Shown: positions 16,265-27,219, counted from the first letter of the stretch. The stretch is DNA of 64,000 nucleotides from Halapricum desulfuricans (GCF_017094465.1 NZ_CP064791.1:496001-560000), one strand, 5' to 3'. The notes: generated by a model from the sequence alone, not told the origin. Program-made: numbers and translations.

Positions 16265-16506
16265 GGTACACCATATTCTATGTGCCGCCTCGGATTAGTG
16301 ATGCAACACAACAGTTTTGGGTCGATTCACGGCTCTCTCGGTGCTGATGATGTACTATTCATCTGGGCAACACCTGTCTCTCGGTTGTTCCGGTGCTACT
16401 GTGTGGGAATCCGGATGAAAACACAATTGATTGGGCACTTCGACCCCGCGACACGGAGGCAGCGACGGCTCGGCCTGGGCACTCTCTCGGAAAAGGTGTT
16501 CGCCGA
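16265..16506 (-). promoter_or_regulatory. atpB-bop intergenic region (bop promoter expected here)
   Basis: A 242-base gap with no gene. On the minus strand it should end the atp transcript and start the bop transcript. The part next to bop is A/T-rich (ATAGAATATGG about 15 bases before the ATG, and CACTAATCC further up). I could not match the published Halobacterium bop upstream activator with confidence. No clear hairpin terminator is visible. Confidence 0.4.
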
Positions 16507-17916
16507 TCAGTCCGCAGTGACTTCTTCCTCGACTGTCTCCCGGTAGTGCTCGTCGATGAGGTCCTCGTCGATGCGGTTGAGTTCCTCTTTCGGGAGCATG
16601 CTGAGCAGATCCCAGCCGATGTCCAGGGTACCGCCGATATCGCGATCCGTCGTAAAGCCCTGCTGTACGAACTCCGCCTCGAAGCGGTCGGCGAAGTCCA
16701 GATACTTGTTGTCGCGTTCCGAGAGGGCTTCGCGACCGACGATGTTCACGAGGTCGCGCAGGTCCTCACCCTCCGCGTACGCAGCGTAGAGCTGGTCGGA
16801 GACGTCGGCGTGGTCACCGCGGGTCAGCCCCTCGCCGATCCCGTCGTCCATCAGCCGCGAGAGGCTGGGCAGGACGTTGATCGGCGGCTGGATACCCTGA
16901 CTGTTGAGGTCCGGGTCGATGATGATCTGCCCCTCGGTGATGTAGCCGGTCAGGTCCGGGATCGGGTGGGTGATGTCATCGGAAGGCATCGTCAGGATCG
17001 GGATCTGGGTGATCGATCCCTCCACGCCCTTGATCCGCCCGGCCCGCTCGTACAGCTGGGCCAGGTCGGTGTACATGTACCCGGGGTACCCACGGCGACC
17101 CGGGACCTCCTCGCGGGCGGCTCCGATCTCGCGCAGCGCCTCACAGTAGTTGGTCATGTCCGTCAGGATCGTCAGGACGTGATACCCCTTCTCGAAGGCC
17201 AGGTACTCGGCGGTCGTCAGCGCCAGCCGCGGAGTCAGCGTCCGCTCGGTCGCGGGGTCGTCGGCGAGGTTCATGAAGACGACGCTGCGTTCGAGCGCGC
17301 CCGTGCGCTCGAAGTCGTCCATGAACTCGTTTGCCTCTTCGGCGGTGATCCCCATCGCGCCGAAGATGACTGCGAACTCCGACTCGCCGCCCTCTTTCTC
17401 CTCTTCGGGGACGCTCGCCTGGCGTGCGATCTGCAGCGCCAGGTCGTTGTGGGGCTGGCCCGAACTGGAGAAGATCGGGAGCTTCTGACCGCGGACGAGC
17501 GTGTTCATACCGTCGATGGCCGAGACGCCCGTCTGGATGAACTCCGCGGGGTACTCCCGGGAGTAGGGGTTGATCGCCTCGCCGACGATGTCCTCGCGTT
17601 TGTCCGGTTCGATCTCGGGCCCGCCGTCGATTGGCTGGCCCGAGCCGTCTAGGACGCGACCGAGCAGGTCCTCGGTCAACTTCATCTTCATCGTCTCGCC
17701 GAGGAACCGCACCGATGCGTTTCGATCAATACCGCCAGTCCCTTCGAAGACCTGGATCGCGACGTGATCGCTCGTCGATTCGAGCACCTGCCCACGGCGG
17801 GTTTCGCCGTCCGGCGTCTCGATCTCGACGATTTCGTTGTACCCGACGGGTTCGTCGACCTCGGCGAACACCAGCGGTCCGCTGATCTCCGTGATCGTCT
17901 TGTATTCTTTCTGCAT
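16507..17916 (-). CDS. atpB: A-type ATP synthase subunit B (regulatory)
   Basis: The non-catalytic nucleotide-binding subunit of the A1 head. The 469-residue product starts [20 protein letters not shown]. It lacks the catalytic P-loop seen in subunit A: the corresponding segment reads [20 protein letters not shown]. Conserved blocks [14 protein letters not shown] and [14 protein letters not shown] are intact. It is the last gene of the visible atp operon, with atpA ending three bases upstream. A subunit D gene, which usually follows, is not present; the next gene on this strand is bop. Confidence 0.96.
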   Translation of the reverse strand: MQKEYKTITEISGPLVFAEVDEPVGYNEIVEIETPDGETRRGQVLESTSDHVAIQVFEGTGGIDRNASVRFLGETMKMKLTEDLLGRVLDGSGQPIDGGPEIEPDKREDIVGEAINPYSREYPAEFIQTGVSAIDGMNTLVRGQKLPIFSSSGQPHNDLALQIARQASVPEEEKEGGESEFAVIFGAMGITAEEANEFMDDFERTGALERSVVFMNLADDPATERTLTPRLALTTAEYLAFEKGYHVLTILTDMTNYCEALREIGAAREEVPGRRGYPGYMYTDLAQLYERAGRIKGVEGSITQIPILTMPSDDITHPIPDLTGYITEGQIIIDPDLNSQGIQPPINVLPSLSRLMDDGIGEGLTRGDHADVSDQLYAAYAEGEDLRDLVNIVGREALSERDNKYLDFADRFEAEFVQQGFTTDRDIGGTLDIGWDLLSMLPKEELNRIDEDLIDEHYRETVEEEVTAD

Positions 17917-17918
17917 GG

Positions 17919-19672
<1,754 letters not shown>

Positions 19673-19676
<4 letters not shown>

Positions 19677-20008
19677 AGTTGCTGTTCGTCTTCCTCCATC
19701 AGGTCGATACCGATCGCTCGTTTGATCTGTTCGCGCAAGTTCCCGCTCTCGGTCCCGCCGCCGAGCGTCACCAGCACGGGGTCGACGCTCTGCTGTACCG
19801 TCTCGCGGACGCCCCGGGAGAGGTACTGCAGGTCGTCGTCGTGCATCACGAGAATGCCGATGTCGTCGCTCGTGAGCAACTCCTTGACAGTCTCGTCAAG
19901 TTCCGCTTCCATCTCGTCGTCGGGGATGTTGATCGCCCTTCGGACGCCTGCCAGGCGAAACCCGGTCGTGAAGTCCGGCGTTCCGACCACGGCGATTTCC
20001 TTACTCAT
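19673..20008 (-). CDS. atpF: A-type ATP synthase subunit F
   Basis: A central-stalk subunit of 111 residues. It begins [22 protein letters not shown], typical of the small Rossmann-like F subunit, and contains [20 protein letters not shown]. It overlaps both neighbours by four bases (ATGA), showing tight translational coupling in the atp operon. Confidence 0.94.
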
Positions 20009-21081
20009 AGCGTGACCAGCTCCGTTTCGATCTCCTCGGGCGAGAGGTCGGCCTCCCGGCCGCGTGCGATTGCACGGATGTTGTCCACCTCTCGCTCTTT
20101 GGCGAGGATGTACGACAGGACCGAACACACCGACGGCGGGTACCGGTTCGCGAGTCGGTCGGCGAACGCCAGCAACGCGGCGTCGAGCACGTTCTCGAAG
20201 CGAACGATGTCGTCGCTCTCCTCGAGTTCGGTCAGTGCCACGGCGAGGTCGTCACCGTAGATACTCTCCCGGACGTGCTCGACGAGTTGATCGCGATTGC
20301 CGACCAGCTGGCGCAGTTCCTCGGCGTCGAAGAGCCGTCCGCCGTCGATGAAGTACGCGGCGGGGTCCATGTCCGCACCGCTGCGAGCCAGCCGCAGGGC
20401 GTTGCGGACGTTGCTGAAGTCGATCTCCGCGGTGATGAACTCGATGTACAGTTGCGTCGCCCTGTCGGCCTGCACGCGGGACGGCAACCCTTCGTCGATA
20501 TCCTCGAAAAAGACCCGATCGACCGCGTTTTCCAGCGGCACGAGCAGGTCCGTCTCCTCGTAATCGTCGTACGCCTCACGTAGGGCATCCGCGAAGATCG
20601 TCTGATCGAGTGCTTCGACCGCACTCTCGATCGACTCGGCTCTTGCCAGCTGCTCCAGCAGGGCGTCGTCGAACTCGCCCGCCCGGATATAGTCGGATTC
20701 GATGGCTTCGGTACCGGCCTCGGAGTAGATCCCTCGCAGCGCCGTCTTGACGTTCCAGGCGTCGAACTTCCGGAGGTACCGGGCGATGTAGTCGTACGCC
20801 TCTCCGGTCGCCCACCGCAAGAGATCGTTGAAGTGCTTCGCGAGGTTGCGATTGAGCGCGTACTCGATGAGATTGACCCCGGAAAAGCGAGCGCCGAGCG
20901 CGTTCATCTCTCGGCCGTACTCGGTTTCCTCCATGAACCGGGCGATTTCGCCGGTCCCCATCCGGACGAGTTTCCGGTAGTCGTCCTCGTCGAACAGCGA
21001 CGCACGCCGGGCGCTGACCCGGGCGGTCACGTATTCGTAGTTGCTCGCTTCTTCGGCCGAACTGCCGTACTGTGCGCTCAT
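20005..21081 (-). CDS. atpC: A-type ATP synthase subunit C
   Basis: Subunit C links the central stalk to the membrane ring. The product is 358 residues, all-helical and acidic, with NYEYVTARVSARRASLFDED near the N-terminus and repeated V-type d-subunit-like helices (IEYALNRNLAKHFNDLLRW). Length matches the family. Coupled by four-base overlaps to atpE and atpF. Confidence 0.94.
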   Translation of the reverse strand: MSAQYGSSAEEASNYEYVTARVSARRASLFDEDDYRKLVRMGTGEIARFMEETEYGREMNALGARFSGVNLIEYALNRNLAKHFNDLLRWATGEAYDYIARYLRKFDAWNVKTALRGIYSEAGTEAIESDYIRAGEFDDALLEQLARAESIESAVEALDQTIFADALREAYDDYEETDLLVPLENAVDRVFFEDIDEGLPSRVQADRATQLYIEFITAEIDFSNVRNALRLARSGADMDPAAYFIDGGRLFDAEELRQLVGNRDQLVEHVRESIYGDDLAVALTELEESDDIVRFENVLDAALLAFADRLANRYPPSVCSVLSYILAKEREVDNIRAIARGREADLSPEEIETELVTL

Positions 21082-21662
21082 TGCTCCTCGAACAGTTCGT
21101 CACTGATTTCGCGAAGCGATTCCTGCCAGACGTCCTCGAGGACCGAATCGAACGTGTTGTTGACCCGGACCCGGGACGAGTCGCTCTCGACGACTACGCC
21201 GCCGAGGCAGTCGATTTCCCCGCCGTACTCGAAGCCGTCGTACTCCTCGAGGATCGACGTCAGCAACTCCTCGTCGTCGCTGCGGCCGTACACCTCGGCC
21301 GCCTCGACGTCCTCGAACTCCGTGCTCGCCGCATCGAGCAACTCGCGGGTCAACTCCTCTCGCGTCTCCGCGTCGAGGTCGACGAGTGCGGTTTCGACCT
21401 GCTCGCGAACCCGCTCGAGAAGCTGACGACGGGCCGCCAGCCGCGTCTGCTTGGCCTCGAGGTTCCCACTCGAGAGGCGCTGCTCGCGCTCTTGTTCGAT
21501 CTGTCGCTCGACCTCGCGCTCTTTCTGTTGGCGGATCCGCTCGGCTTCCTGCTCTGCCTCCTGGATGATCTCGTCGGCCTGCTCCTCGGCGTCGGAGCGT
21601 ATTTCCTCCGCACGTGCGCGAGCCTGCTCTTTGATGTCTTCTGTTACGCTGTCGAGACTCAT
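21078..21662 (-). CDS. atpE: A-type ATP synthase subunit E
   Basis: Peripheral-stalk subunit of 194 residues. The first ~100 residues are a long charged coiled coil (DIKEQARARAEEIRSDAEEQ onward). The C-terminal globular domain has EEYDGFEYGGEIDCLGGVVV. It pairs with subunit H in the stator stalk. It lies 16 bases after atpK. Confidence 0.94.
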   Translation of the reverse strand: MSLDSVTEDIKEQARARAEEIRSDAEEQADEIIQEAEQEAERIRQQKEREVERQIEQEREQRLSSGNLEAKQTRLAARRQLLERVREQVETALVDLDAETREELTRELLDAASTEFEDVEAAEVYGRSDDEELLTSILEEYDGFEYGGEIDCLGGVVVESDSSRVRVNNTFDSVLEDVWQESLREISDELFEEQ

Positions 21663-21678
21663 GAATGGTCAGACTGTG

Positions 21679-21957
21679 TTACAGCGTGAGGAACACGACG
21701 ACCAGCGCGAGAATGACGAGCGTTTCCGGGATGACCGTGAGGATCAGCCCACGACCGAACATGTCGTCGTCCTCGGCGACTGCGCCCACGGCTGCGGCAC
21801 CGATCCCACGCTCCGCGTATCCTGCACCGAACGCGGCCAGCCCGACCGCGAGGGCAGCCATCCCGAGCGAGAAGTGGTTCTCGGGAATCGCCGGCGCTGC
21901 GGCAGTTGCGTTCTCCTGCAGTACAACAAACAGTGGTGCGAGTAGTTCTGGAATCAT
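21679..21957 (-). CDS. atpK: A-type ATP synthase subunit K (membrane ring proteolipid)
   Basis: A 92-residue proteolipid of the rotor ring. After an N-terminal hydrophobic segment there is a Gly/Ala-rich helical hairpin (FSLGMAALAVGLAAFGAGYA and GRGLILTVIPETLVILALVV). The ion-carrying carboxylate is the Glu in IPETLVI, in helix 2. It is a single-hairpin ring subunit, as expected for a haloarchaeal proton-driven enzyme. Between it and atpI (21958-22120) nothing else is seen. Confidence 0.93.
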   Translation of the reverse strand: MIPELLAPLFVVLQENATAAAPAIPENHFSLGMAALAVGLAAFGAGYAERGIGAAAVGAVAEDDDMFGRGLILTVIPETLVILALVVVFLTL

Positions 21958-22120
21958 AAGTATGCCTGTCGCGATTCTCGTGTTTCCGGACGGTTGCTAG
22001 TCGCAACAGCGACCCTATAAAACTTCCCAAAAGCGTTCGATCTGTCCGGTTTCTTTCGATATCGTGCCGTCCCAAGACCGCAAGATTGCGGCGGGGTTCC
22101 GGGAACTCAGTTTCAGGCGA

Positions 22121-24379
22121 CTACTCCTCGACTGTGTAGTTTCGCTCGTATCCGAACGGGTTGTAGACCGTCCCGCCGCCGTCGTAGAACTTCCCGAAGA
22201 ACTCGACGTATTCGAGACGCACTGCCTGTAGCCCCGCGCTGGAGATCCCCAGCACGAGCACCAGCAGGTGGCCGAGCAGGAGGACGACGATCCCGGCCAA
22301 TCCACCGAGGATCAACTCGGCCGGCCCGGTGCCGTTGACCAGGCCGCCGAAGACGACTTCGCCGTGCGCTTCAGGATCGAAGAACAGGAAGTGGAACTCC
22401 CCTTCCTCGGTCAGCGTCGCACCGAACACGAGCAGGTTTACCGCTAGGGCCATGCCGGCTTTCGCCAGCACGACCGCGGCCAGTCGGGTGTAGGAGACGA
22501 CGTGGCCGAACGTCTGGGTAATGCTCTCGATAATTACGATTCCGCCTTCGGCCTTGAATCCGAGGGCGAGCCCGACGCCCAGCAGCGCGAGCCCGACGGT
22601 GCCGACGATCGGCGGGAAGCCGGTGAATCCGAGCTCAATCGCGGTCATGTTTGACTCGACGGTGACCGTCTCCGGGAGGAAGGTCAGCGTCGTCCCTTCC
22701 TCTGCGAAGACGTAGAACATGAAGTCCGGTTTCGGTGCGGGCACTTGTTTGCTGAACACCCACAGCCAGAGCCCGACAGTCATCATGATCCAGGAGCCGC
22801 TCTCGACGAACGCCTCCGTGACACCGTGGTGTAGCTTGTTGACGAAGTCGAACAGTCGGCCCACGACGAGATGGAGGACGCCGATGACGATACTCAACAG
22901 CAGCCACGCCTGCGCGTAGGCGATATAGTACGGCTGCAGGCCCTTGTGGATCGGCGGATGGCCGTTCCAGACGAACTCGCCGAGCCAGTGGAGGCCGAAT
23001 ATCTCACCGTACAGGACGCCGAACAGCGCGGTGAAGCCGCCGGCCCACAGCGCGATACCACCGAGACTCGCCAGCACGTCGCTGTCGACGTTTTTCATGA
23101 GCCAGTAGCCCATCCCCATATAGAGGAGCCCGTACCCGAGATCCCCGATCATGAACCCGAAGAAGGCCGGGAACGTCAGGAACAGGACGATCGTCGGATC
23201 GAGTTCCGTGTATTTGGGCCGATTGATCACTTCGACCAGTGCCTCGAACGGCTTGACGCCGCCTGGATTGTCCTGGACTGTCGGCGGCTTGTCCTCGGAC
23301 AGGGGGACGTATCCACCGTCGGCGGCAGTCTCCTCGCTGTCCTGTGTGCGTTCTCTCGCGACCGGGCCGTCCGTCCGGTCCGGCTCGCGGTCGGTCACTG
23401 TGGATCCGCCGGAGCCGCCCTCGACCGACTCGGTCTCTTCGGGATGTCCGTCTTCGTCGTACGTCGCCTGTTCGAGTTCCTCGATCTCGACCTTGCCGTC
23501 CGCGGCCGTCTCGACGGCTTCTTTGAGCGTGTCGATCTCTTCGGTCGGGACCCATCCCTCGGCGACGAACGCGTTGTCGCTCGTCGCGAAGGACAGCGGT
23601 GCTTCGCGCTTCTGGACGGCGATGGTCAGCTTCTCCTCGGCGGCCAGCAGGAACCCGCTGACTTCCAGTCGCAGGTCGTCGAGTTCGTCTTCGACGGTGT
23701 CGAGCTTCGACTTGAGCTGCTGTTTGCGATGCCGACGGTCCTTGAGATACTCGGCCGGGTCCCCAGTACCGTCCGGGATCGCAACCTCGCTGAACGTCGC
23801 GCTGACGAGCGCGTCTTCGAGCACGCCCGGATCGTCGACGTATGCGAACACAGCGATCGCTTCACCCTCCGAAGCCACGTCGAAGGTCTCTATCTCGCTC
23901 GCGTCGAGCTCCGCCGTCACGTCGGCCGGGTCGCCCTCGCCGACGGCGACTTCGAGACTATCGTAGCCGCCGAGCAGATCGAGGTCGATCCCCAACTGGA
24001 CGAACAGCTCCAGTTGTTCGATGTCTTCCTCGACCGATCGCAACTCGCTCCGGAGCTCCTCTCGTCGATCGTCGAGAGCGTTGACCTCCTGGCGAACATC
24101 CTCGAGTTCGTCGTCGAGGTCCTCGTCGGTGACGACGTGCGTCGGCCCCTCGTAGCCGTTCTCGATTCCGAGAGTACTTTTCAGCGCCCGGACGGTCACG
24201 AGCTTCTCGGAGTACTCGTCGGCGCCCTCGAGCGGATTGCCGGGTTCGAATCCCTCGATCTCGTTGGTGTAGTCGCTGAGGTGCACCAGATCGAGGCCGT
24301 GGACGACTTCGATCACGTCGTTCATCACGCGCTTCGAGCCGGTCATCGAGACCCGACTCATCCGCTCAGGCCTGAGCAT
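22121..24379 (-). CDS. atpI: A-type ATP synthase subunit I (membrane stator, a-subunit)
   Basis: The proton-channel stator, 752 residues. The N-terminal half is cytosolic with long coiled coils. It contains an acidic haloarchaeal insert near residues 310-380 (DRTDGPVARERTQDSEETAA region). The C-terminal half has about eight membrane helices, including ALWAGGFTALFGVLYGEIFG and the segment with the essential Arg, GHVVSYTRLAAVVLAKAG. I chose MLRPERMSRVS at 24379, which overlaps the end of atpH and matches the family's usual opening; MSRVS at 24361 is the alternative. Confidence 0.94.
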   Translation of the reverse strand: MLRPERMSRVSMTGSKRVMNDVIEVVHGLDLVHLSDYTNEIEGFEPGNPLEGADEYSEKLVTVRALKSTLGIENGYEGPTHVVTDEDLDDELEDVRQEVNALDDRREELRSELRSVEEDIEQLELFVQLGIDLDLLGGYDSLEVAVGEGDPADVTAELDASEIETFDVASEGEAIAVFAYVDDPGVLEDALVSATFSEVAIPDGTGDPAEYLKDRRHRKQQLKSKLDTVEDELDDLRLEVSGFLLAAEEKLTIAVQKREAPLSFATSDNAFVAEGWVPTEEIDTLKEAVETAADGKVEIEELEQATYDEDGHPEETESVEGGSGGSTVTDREPDRTDGPVARERTQDSEETAADGGYVPLSEDKPPTVQDNPGGVKPFEALVEVINRPKYTELDPTIVLFLTFPAFFGFMIGDLGYGLLYMGMGYWLMKNVDSDVLASLGGIALWAGGFTALFGVLYGEIFGLHWLGEFVWNGHPPIHKGLQPYYIAYAQAWLLLSIVIGVLHLVVGRLFDFVNKLHHGVTEAFVESGSWIMMTVGLWLWVFSKQVPAPKPDFMFYVFAEEGTTLTFLPETVTVESNMTAIELGFTGFPPIVGTVGLALLGVGLALGFKAEGGIVIIESITQTFGHVVSYTRLAAVVLAKAGMALAVNLLVFGATLTEEGEFHFLFFDPEAHGEVVFGGLVNGTGPAELILGGLAGIVVLLLGHLLVLVLGISSAGLQAVRLEYVEFFGKFYDGGGTVYNPFGYERNYTVEE

Positions 24380-24698
24380 GTACCTCCTCCTCGAACAGCG
24401 ACACGACGTGCTCGACGACCTCGTCGAGCCGCTGTTCGGCGCGCTCCTCGAGGCGTTCGCTCTCCTGTTCGCCCTCCTCGACGATCCGCTCGCGCTCGGC
24501 TGTGATCTCCTCGCGGGCCTCTTCGAGGCGTTCGTCGGCCATCTCCTCGGCCTCGCGTTCGGCCTCGCTACGGATCTGTTCGGCGCGTTCGCGCGCCTCT
24601 TCGATCCGTTCCTCGCGCTCGGCCTCGGCGTTGGCGACGATGTCTTCCGCCTCTTTTTCGGCCGCTTTGATATCCCTGAGAACCTGTTCCCGTGGCAT
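24366..24698 (-). CDS. atpH: A-type ATP synthase subunit H
   Basis: First gene of the atp operon. The 110-residue product is almost entirely a charged coiled coil (VLRDIKAAEKEAEDIVANAE onward), partnering subunit E in the peripheral stalk. The operon order H-I-K-E-C-F-A-B is the haloarchaeal one. The upstream gap to the divergent methyltransferase (24699-24798) contains the promoter region, A/T-rich around 24727-24775. Confidence 0.92.
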   Translation of the reverse strand: MPREQVLRDIKAAEKEAEDIVANAEAEREERIEEARERAEQIRSEAEREAEEMADERLEEAREEITAERERIVEEGEQESERLEERAEQRLDEVVEHVVSLFEEEVHAQA

Positions 24699-24798
24699 TG
24701 TCTAGTCGTATGCCAGTTGTGAGACCGCCTATTTGGTAGTTGCGAAGTCCGCAGTCGAATCCGGGAGATTATGATGGCCTGGTTCTAACGTGTCTCCG

Positions 24799-25422
24799 AT
24801 GGGCGTTCTCGAACACAAGGGCCGAGCACGGGTCTTCTACAAGTATCTCTCGCAGGTCTACGACCGGATCAACCCCTTCATCTGGAACGAGGAGATGCGC
24901 GACGAGGCCATCGGCTGGCTCGAACTGGATGGCGGCGAGCGCGTGCTCGACGTCGGCTGTGGCACCGGTTTCGCCACGGAGGGCCTGCTCCAGCACGTCG
25001 AGACCGTCTACGGCCTCGACCAGAGCTCGCACCAACTGGAGAAAGCCTACGCGAAGTTCGGCCGTAGCGGCCCCGTTCGGTTCACCCGCGGTGACGCCGA
25101 ACGGCTCCCCTATCAGGACGACACCTTCGATGTCGTCTGGTCGTCCGGCTCGATCGAGTACTGGCCTAACCCGGTCGACGCTCTCGAGGAGTGTCGACGC
25201 GTCGTCAAGCCCGGCGGCAAAGTGCTGATCGTCGGCCCGGACTATCCCGCGAATACCGTCTTCCAGAAGATCGCCGACGCGATCATGCTGTTCTACGACG
25301 AGGACGAGGCCGACCGGATGTTCCGGGAAGCCGGCTTCGAGGAGTTCGAGCATCATATTCAGCAGGCACGACCGGGAAGCCCACGGGCAATTACGACTGT
25401 TGCGGAAGTACACGAAGAGTGA
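24799..25422 (+). CDS. Class I SAM-dependent methyltransferase, quinol-methyltransferase-like
   Basis: A soluble methyltransferase of 207 residues. Motif I is VLDVGCGTGFATEG near residue 52. Post-motif acidic residue is in VYGLDQSS, motif II in FDVVWSSGSIEYWPNP, and motif III in VVKPGGKVLIVGP. The motif II wording resembles 2-methyl-6-phytyl/solanesyl-benzoquinol methyltransferases, so a quinone or other lipid substrate is plausible but unproven. ATG at 24799 was preferred over GTG at 24790. Oddity: the last ~18 codons plus the 3' flank are duplicated immediately downstream. Confidence 0.8.
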   Translation: MGVLEHKGRARVFYKYLSQVYDRINPFIWNEEMRDEAIGWLELDGGERVLDVGCGTGFATEGLLQHVETVYGLDQSSHQLEKAYAKFGRSGPVRFTRGDAERLPYQDDTFDVVWSSGSIEYWPNPVDALEECRRVVKPGGKVLIVGPDYPANTVFQKIADAIMLFYDEDEADRMFREAGFEEFEHHIQQARPGSPRAITTVAEVHEE

Positions 25423-25727
25423 GCATACGCCGAGCGGAGCGAGGCGTTTCACCGCGGCGACTGTAAGGAGCCGCGGCCTTTTTTGGTCCAGCTTTTTGCC
25501 GTGAGCGGTCGCCAGCGGCGACCCGAGCGGGAAAAAGGTGGTCTGGGCACGACCGGGAAGCCCGCGCGCGATTACGACTGTTGCGGAAGTACACGAAGAG
25601 TGAGCATACGCCGAGCGGAGCGAGGCGTTTCATCGCGGCGACCGGAGGGAGCCGCGGCCTTTTTTGGTCCAGCTTTTTCGAGGAGTGGTTCGCTTGCGAA
25701 CCCGACGATGAAAAAGGTGGTCTGTCA
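25366..25727. repeat. Tandem 181-bp duplication of methyltransferase 3' end plus terminator-like element
   Basis: Unit 1 runs 25366-25546 and unit 2 25547-25727. The first ~57 bases of each encode the same peptide (ARPGSPRAITTVAEVHEE then stop). Within that coding part the three differences all fall at third codon positions. The shared middle contains T-runs (CCTTTTTTGGTCCAGCTTTT) at 25477-25497 and 25657-25678. Each unit then has a hairpin whose sequence differs but still pairs: GGTCGCC/GGCGACC at 25507-25523 and GGTTCGC/GCGAACC at 25687-25702. This accounts for most of the 25423-25828 intergenic stretch. Confidence 0.9.
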
Positions 25728-25794
25728 TAGACGGACGAGCGGCGAACGGCGGCTGACGGTTTCAAGACTGTCGAGGCGAAATCTTTTTGGCCGT

Positions 25795-25810
25795 GCTGAA
25801 TGACTGTTCA
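25795..25810. repeat. Short inverted repeat upstream of hypothetical gene
   Basis: CTGAA-N6-TTCAG, about 20 bases before the ATG at 25829 and after an A/T-rich element (AAATCTTTTTGG). It is placed like an operator but is short and unsupported otherwise. Confidence 0.3.
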
Positions 25811-25828
25811 GTTAGCACCTGGTTAGCG

Positions 25829-26611
25829 ATGGCATCCGTATTCACCGACGACCACGCGTTGATTGCGCTCCTCGCGGAGTCGATCGAGGCGGATCTCTCC
25901 GCCGCTGATCGGCTCACCGACCTGCTGTCCCGATCGGTCCCGTGGCAGTTCCCGGGGCGCTTGCTTGAGGTGCTGGCCGCTCACGTGGCCTCCGTGTCCG
26001 ACGCGCAACTCCGTCACGGCGTTCTCGCCGTGGAGTATTCGGCCCTCCACCAGTATCTGCACGCGATCGCGCTGGCGGACGATGCCCTGATCGAACCGGC
26101 GTCGTCGTCGGCGTATGCGACCGACACCGTCGCTGCGATCCTCGACGGTGACCTCCTGCAGGCACGCGCGTTCTCGTCTCTCGACGGGGCAGTCGAGGGA
26201 TCCACGTCGCTTGCCGATGCCTATCGGCAGTTCTCGGACGGTTCCGTGTCCGCCTACGAGCGAACTGCCGCGGCTGGGGCGTTCTCGGCCGAAAACCGGT
26301 CCGAACCACGTCATCCGTCGCCCGATCGCTCTCCCCGGACGCCCGAACTCGCTCCACTGGCGGGCGTCGCCGGAGCGCTCGCCGGACGCATGCGGTCGCT
26401 CCCCGAGTCCCAGGTCCGTTCGCTCAAGCGCGCGGCGGTCGAGCTCGGTCGAGCCGTCCCGATCCAGACACCGACCGGCCGGCAACCGCCGGTGACGACC
26501 CGGGTCGACAGCCCGCTCGAGACGATCTCGACGCTCGTCGGTGCGTCCACGGCAGCAGACGTCGAGAGACTTGTCGATGCCGAACGGAACGTCTCATACA
26601 GATTATTGTAA
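25829..26611 (+). CDS. Hypothetical haloarchaeal protein (260 aa)
   Basis: I do not recognise this gene. The product is soluble, Ala/Ser-rich and mostly helical. The N-terminal ~130 residues contain ALHQYLHAIALADDALIEPA, which has a faint resemblance to helical isoprenoid-synthase-like proteins, but no DDxxD motif is visible. A low-complexity Pro/Ser/Arg linker (residues ~150-180) precedes a helical C-terminal part. Codon use is like the neighbours, and the frame is open without shadow features, so it is probably real. It converges on the pilin-like gene. Confidence 0.65.
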   Translation: MASVFTDDHALIALLAESIEADLSAADRLTDLLSRSVPWQFPGRLLEVLAAHVASVSDAQLRHGVLAVEYSALHQYLHAIALADDALIEPASSSAYATDTVAAILDGDLLQARAFSSLDGAVEGSTSLADAYRQFSDGSVSAYERTAAAGAFSAENRSEPRHPSPDRSPRTPELAPLAGVAGALAGRMRSLPESQVRSLKRAAVELGRAVPIQTPTGRQPPVTTRVDSPLETISTLVGASTAADVERLVDAERNVSYRLL

Positions 26612-26672
26612 CGATTTACCGATCCAGTCGCCCGGCGTAGGACGGCCGGTACGGCACAGACGTACAATAATC
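26601..26672. terminator. Long-range inverted repeat between convergent genes
   Basis: GATTATTGTA (26601-26610) and TACAATAATC (26663-26672) are perfect 10-base arms 52 bases apart. The left arm contains the stop codon of the upstream gene. Location between convergent genes suggests a transcript-end structure. Confidence 0.4.
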
Positions 26673-26703
26673 CGTATCAGGCGGGCTCCTCGCTCGGCGT
26701 TGA

Positions 26704-27165
26704 TCAGGCTGCGTTCGTCTCGAGCTGTGCGACGGTCCCCTGGTCGGTCGAAATCGTAACGGACACGGTCGCACCGGGGTCGAGGAGCGGCGCGTTGGTG
26801 CTCGCAAGACTCACGCTCGCGCTCTCACCGGCCGTCCACATTGGATCGGCGGCCGGATTGAACGGGCCCGTCGGCCCGCTCGCGAAGCCGTCAGCGGCGA
26901 AAAACGGGATCGGAGGCTGCTGTGCGAGCGGCTGTCCGTCGATTTCGATCCGGAATGTCAGCTCTTCGGTCGATACTGTGTCTCCGCCGTCGTGCGTGAT
27001 CGTGATCCGGTCGGCATCCGCCTCGGCACTGACTGTGAAGTGTACGCGTGGTGTCGACTCCGTCGTGTCGGACCCAAAAGCGACGGCACCGCCGATGCCG
27101 GCCAGCACGACGGTCACGACCACGAGCAATACCGTACCCACGACGGGTGACAGCCCACGGGACAC
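26704..27165 (-). CDS. Archaeal type IV pilin-like protein
   Basis: A 153-residue secreted or surface protein. Its N-terminus is the class III pilin signal: MSRG, then the hydrophobic helix LSPVVGTVLLVVVTVVLAGI, with processing expected before LSPVVG. The remainder is a Ser/Thr-rich beta domain (RVHFTVSAEADADRITITHD). Such pilin-N (DUF1628) proteins are prepilin-peptidase substrates that form adhesive pili in haloarchaea. It stands alone, without a pilus assembly operon nearby. Confidence 0.85.
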   Translation of the reverse strand: MSRGLSPVVGTVLLVVVTVVLAGIGGAVAFGSDTTESTPRVHFTVSAEADADRITITHDGGDTVSTEELTFRIEIDGQPLAQQPPIPFFAADGFASGPTGPFNPAADPMWTAGESASVSLASTNAPLLDPGATVSVTISTDQGTVAQLETNAA

Positions 27166-27219
27166 GCCCCTCGGTGGGCCGGACTCGTATTTGAACCCCC
27201 GGCTCGCATCGTCGCTTGG

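Noticed and set aside
16265-16320. Match to the Halobacterium bop upstream activator sequence
   Set aside because: Only a short CACTAATCC-GAGG resemblance could be found; too weak to claim.
16393-17652. Long plus-strand open frame opposite atpB
   Set aside because: It is a shadow of the clearly coding atpB gene; high G+C and codon bias leave the opposite frame open.
24240-24262. GGGTTCGAATCCC resembling a tRNA T-arm
   Set aside because: It lies inside atpI, encoding part of a conserved N-terminal region, and no acceptor or anticodon arm surrounds it.
22871-24505. 544-codon plus-strand open frame opposite atpI and atpH
   Set aside because: No recognisable domain; exactly antisense to two well-identified ATP synthase genes.
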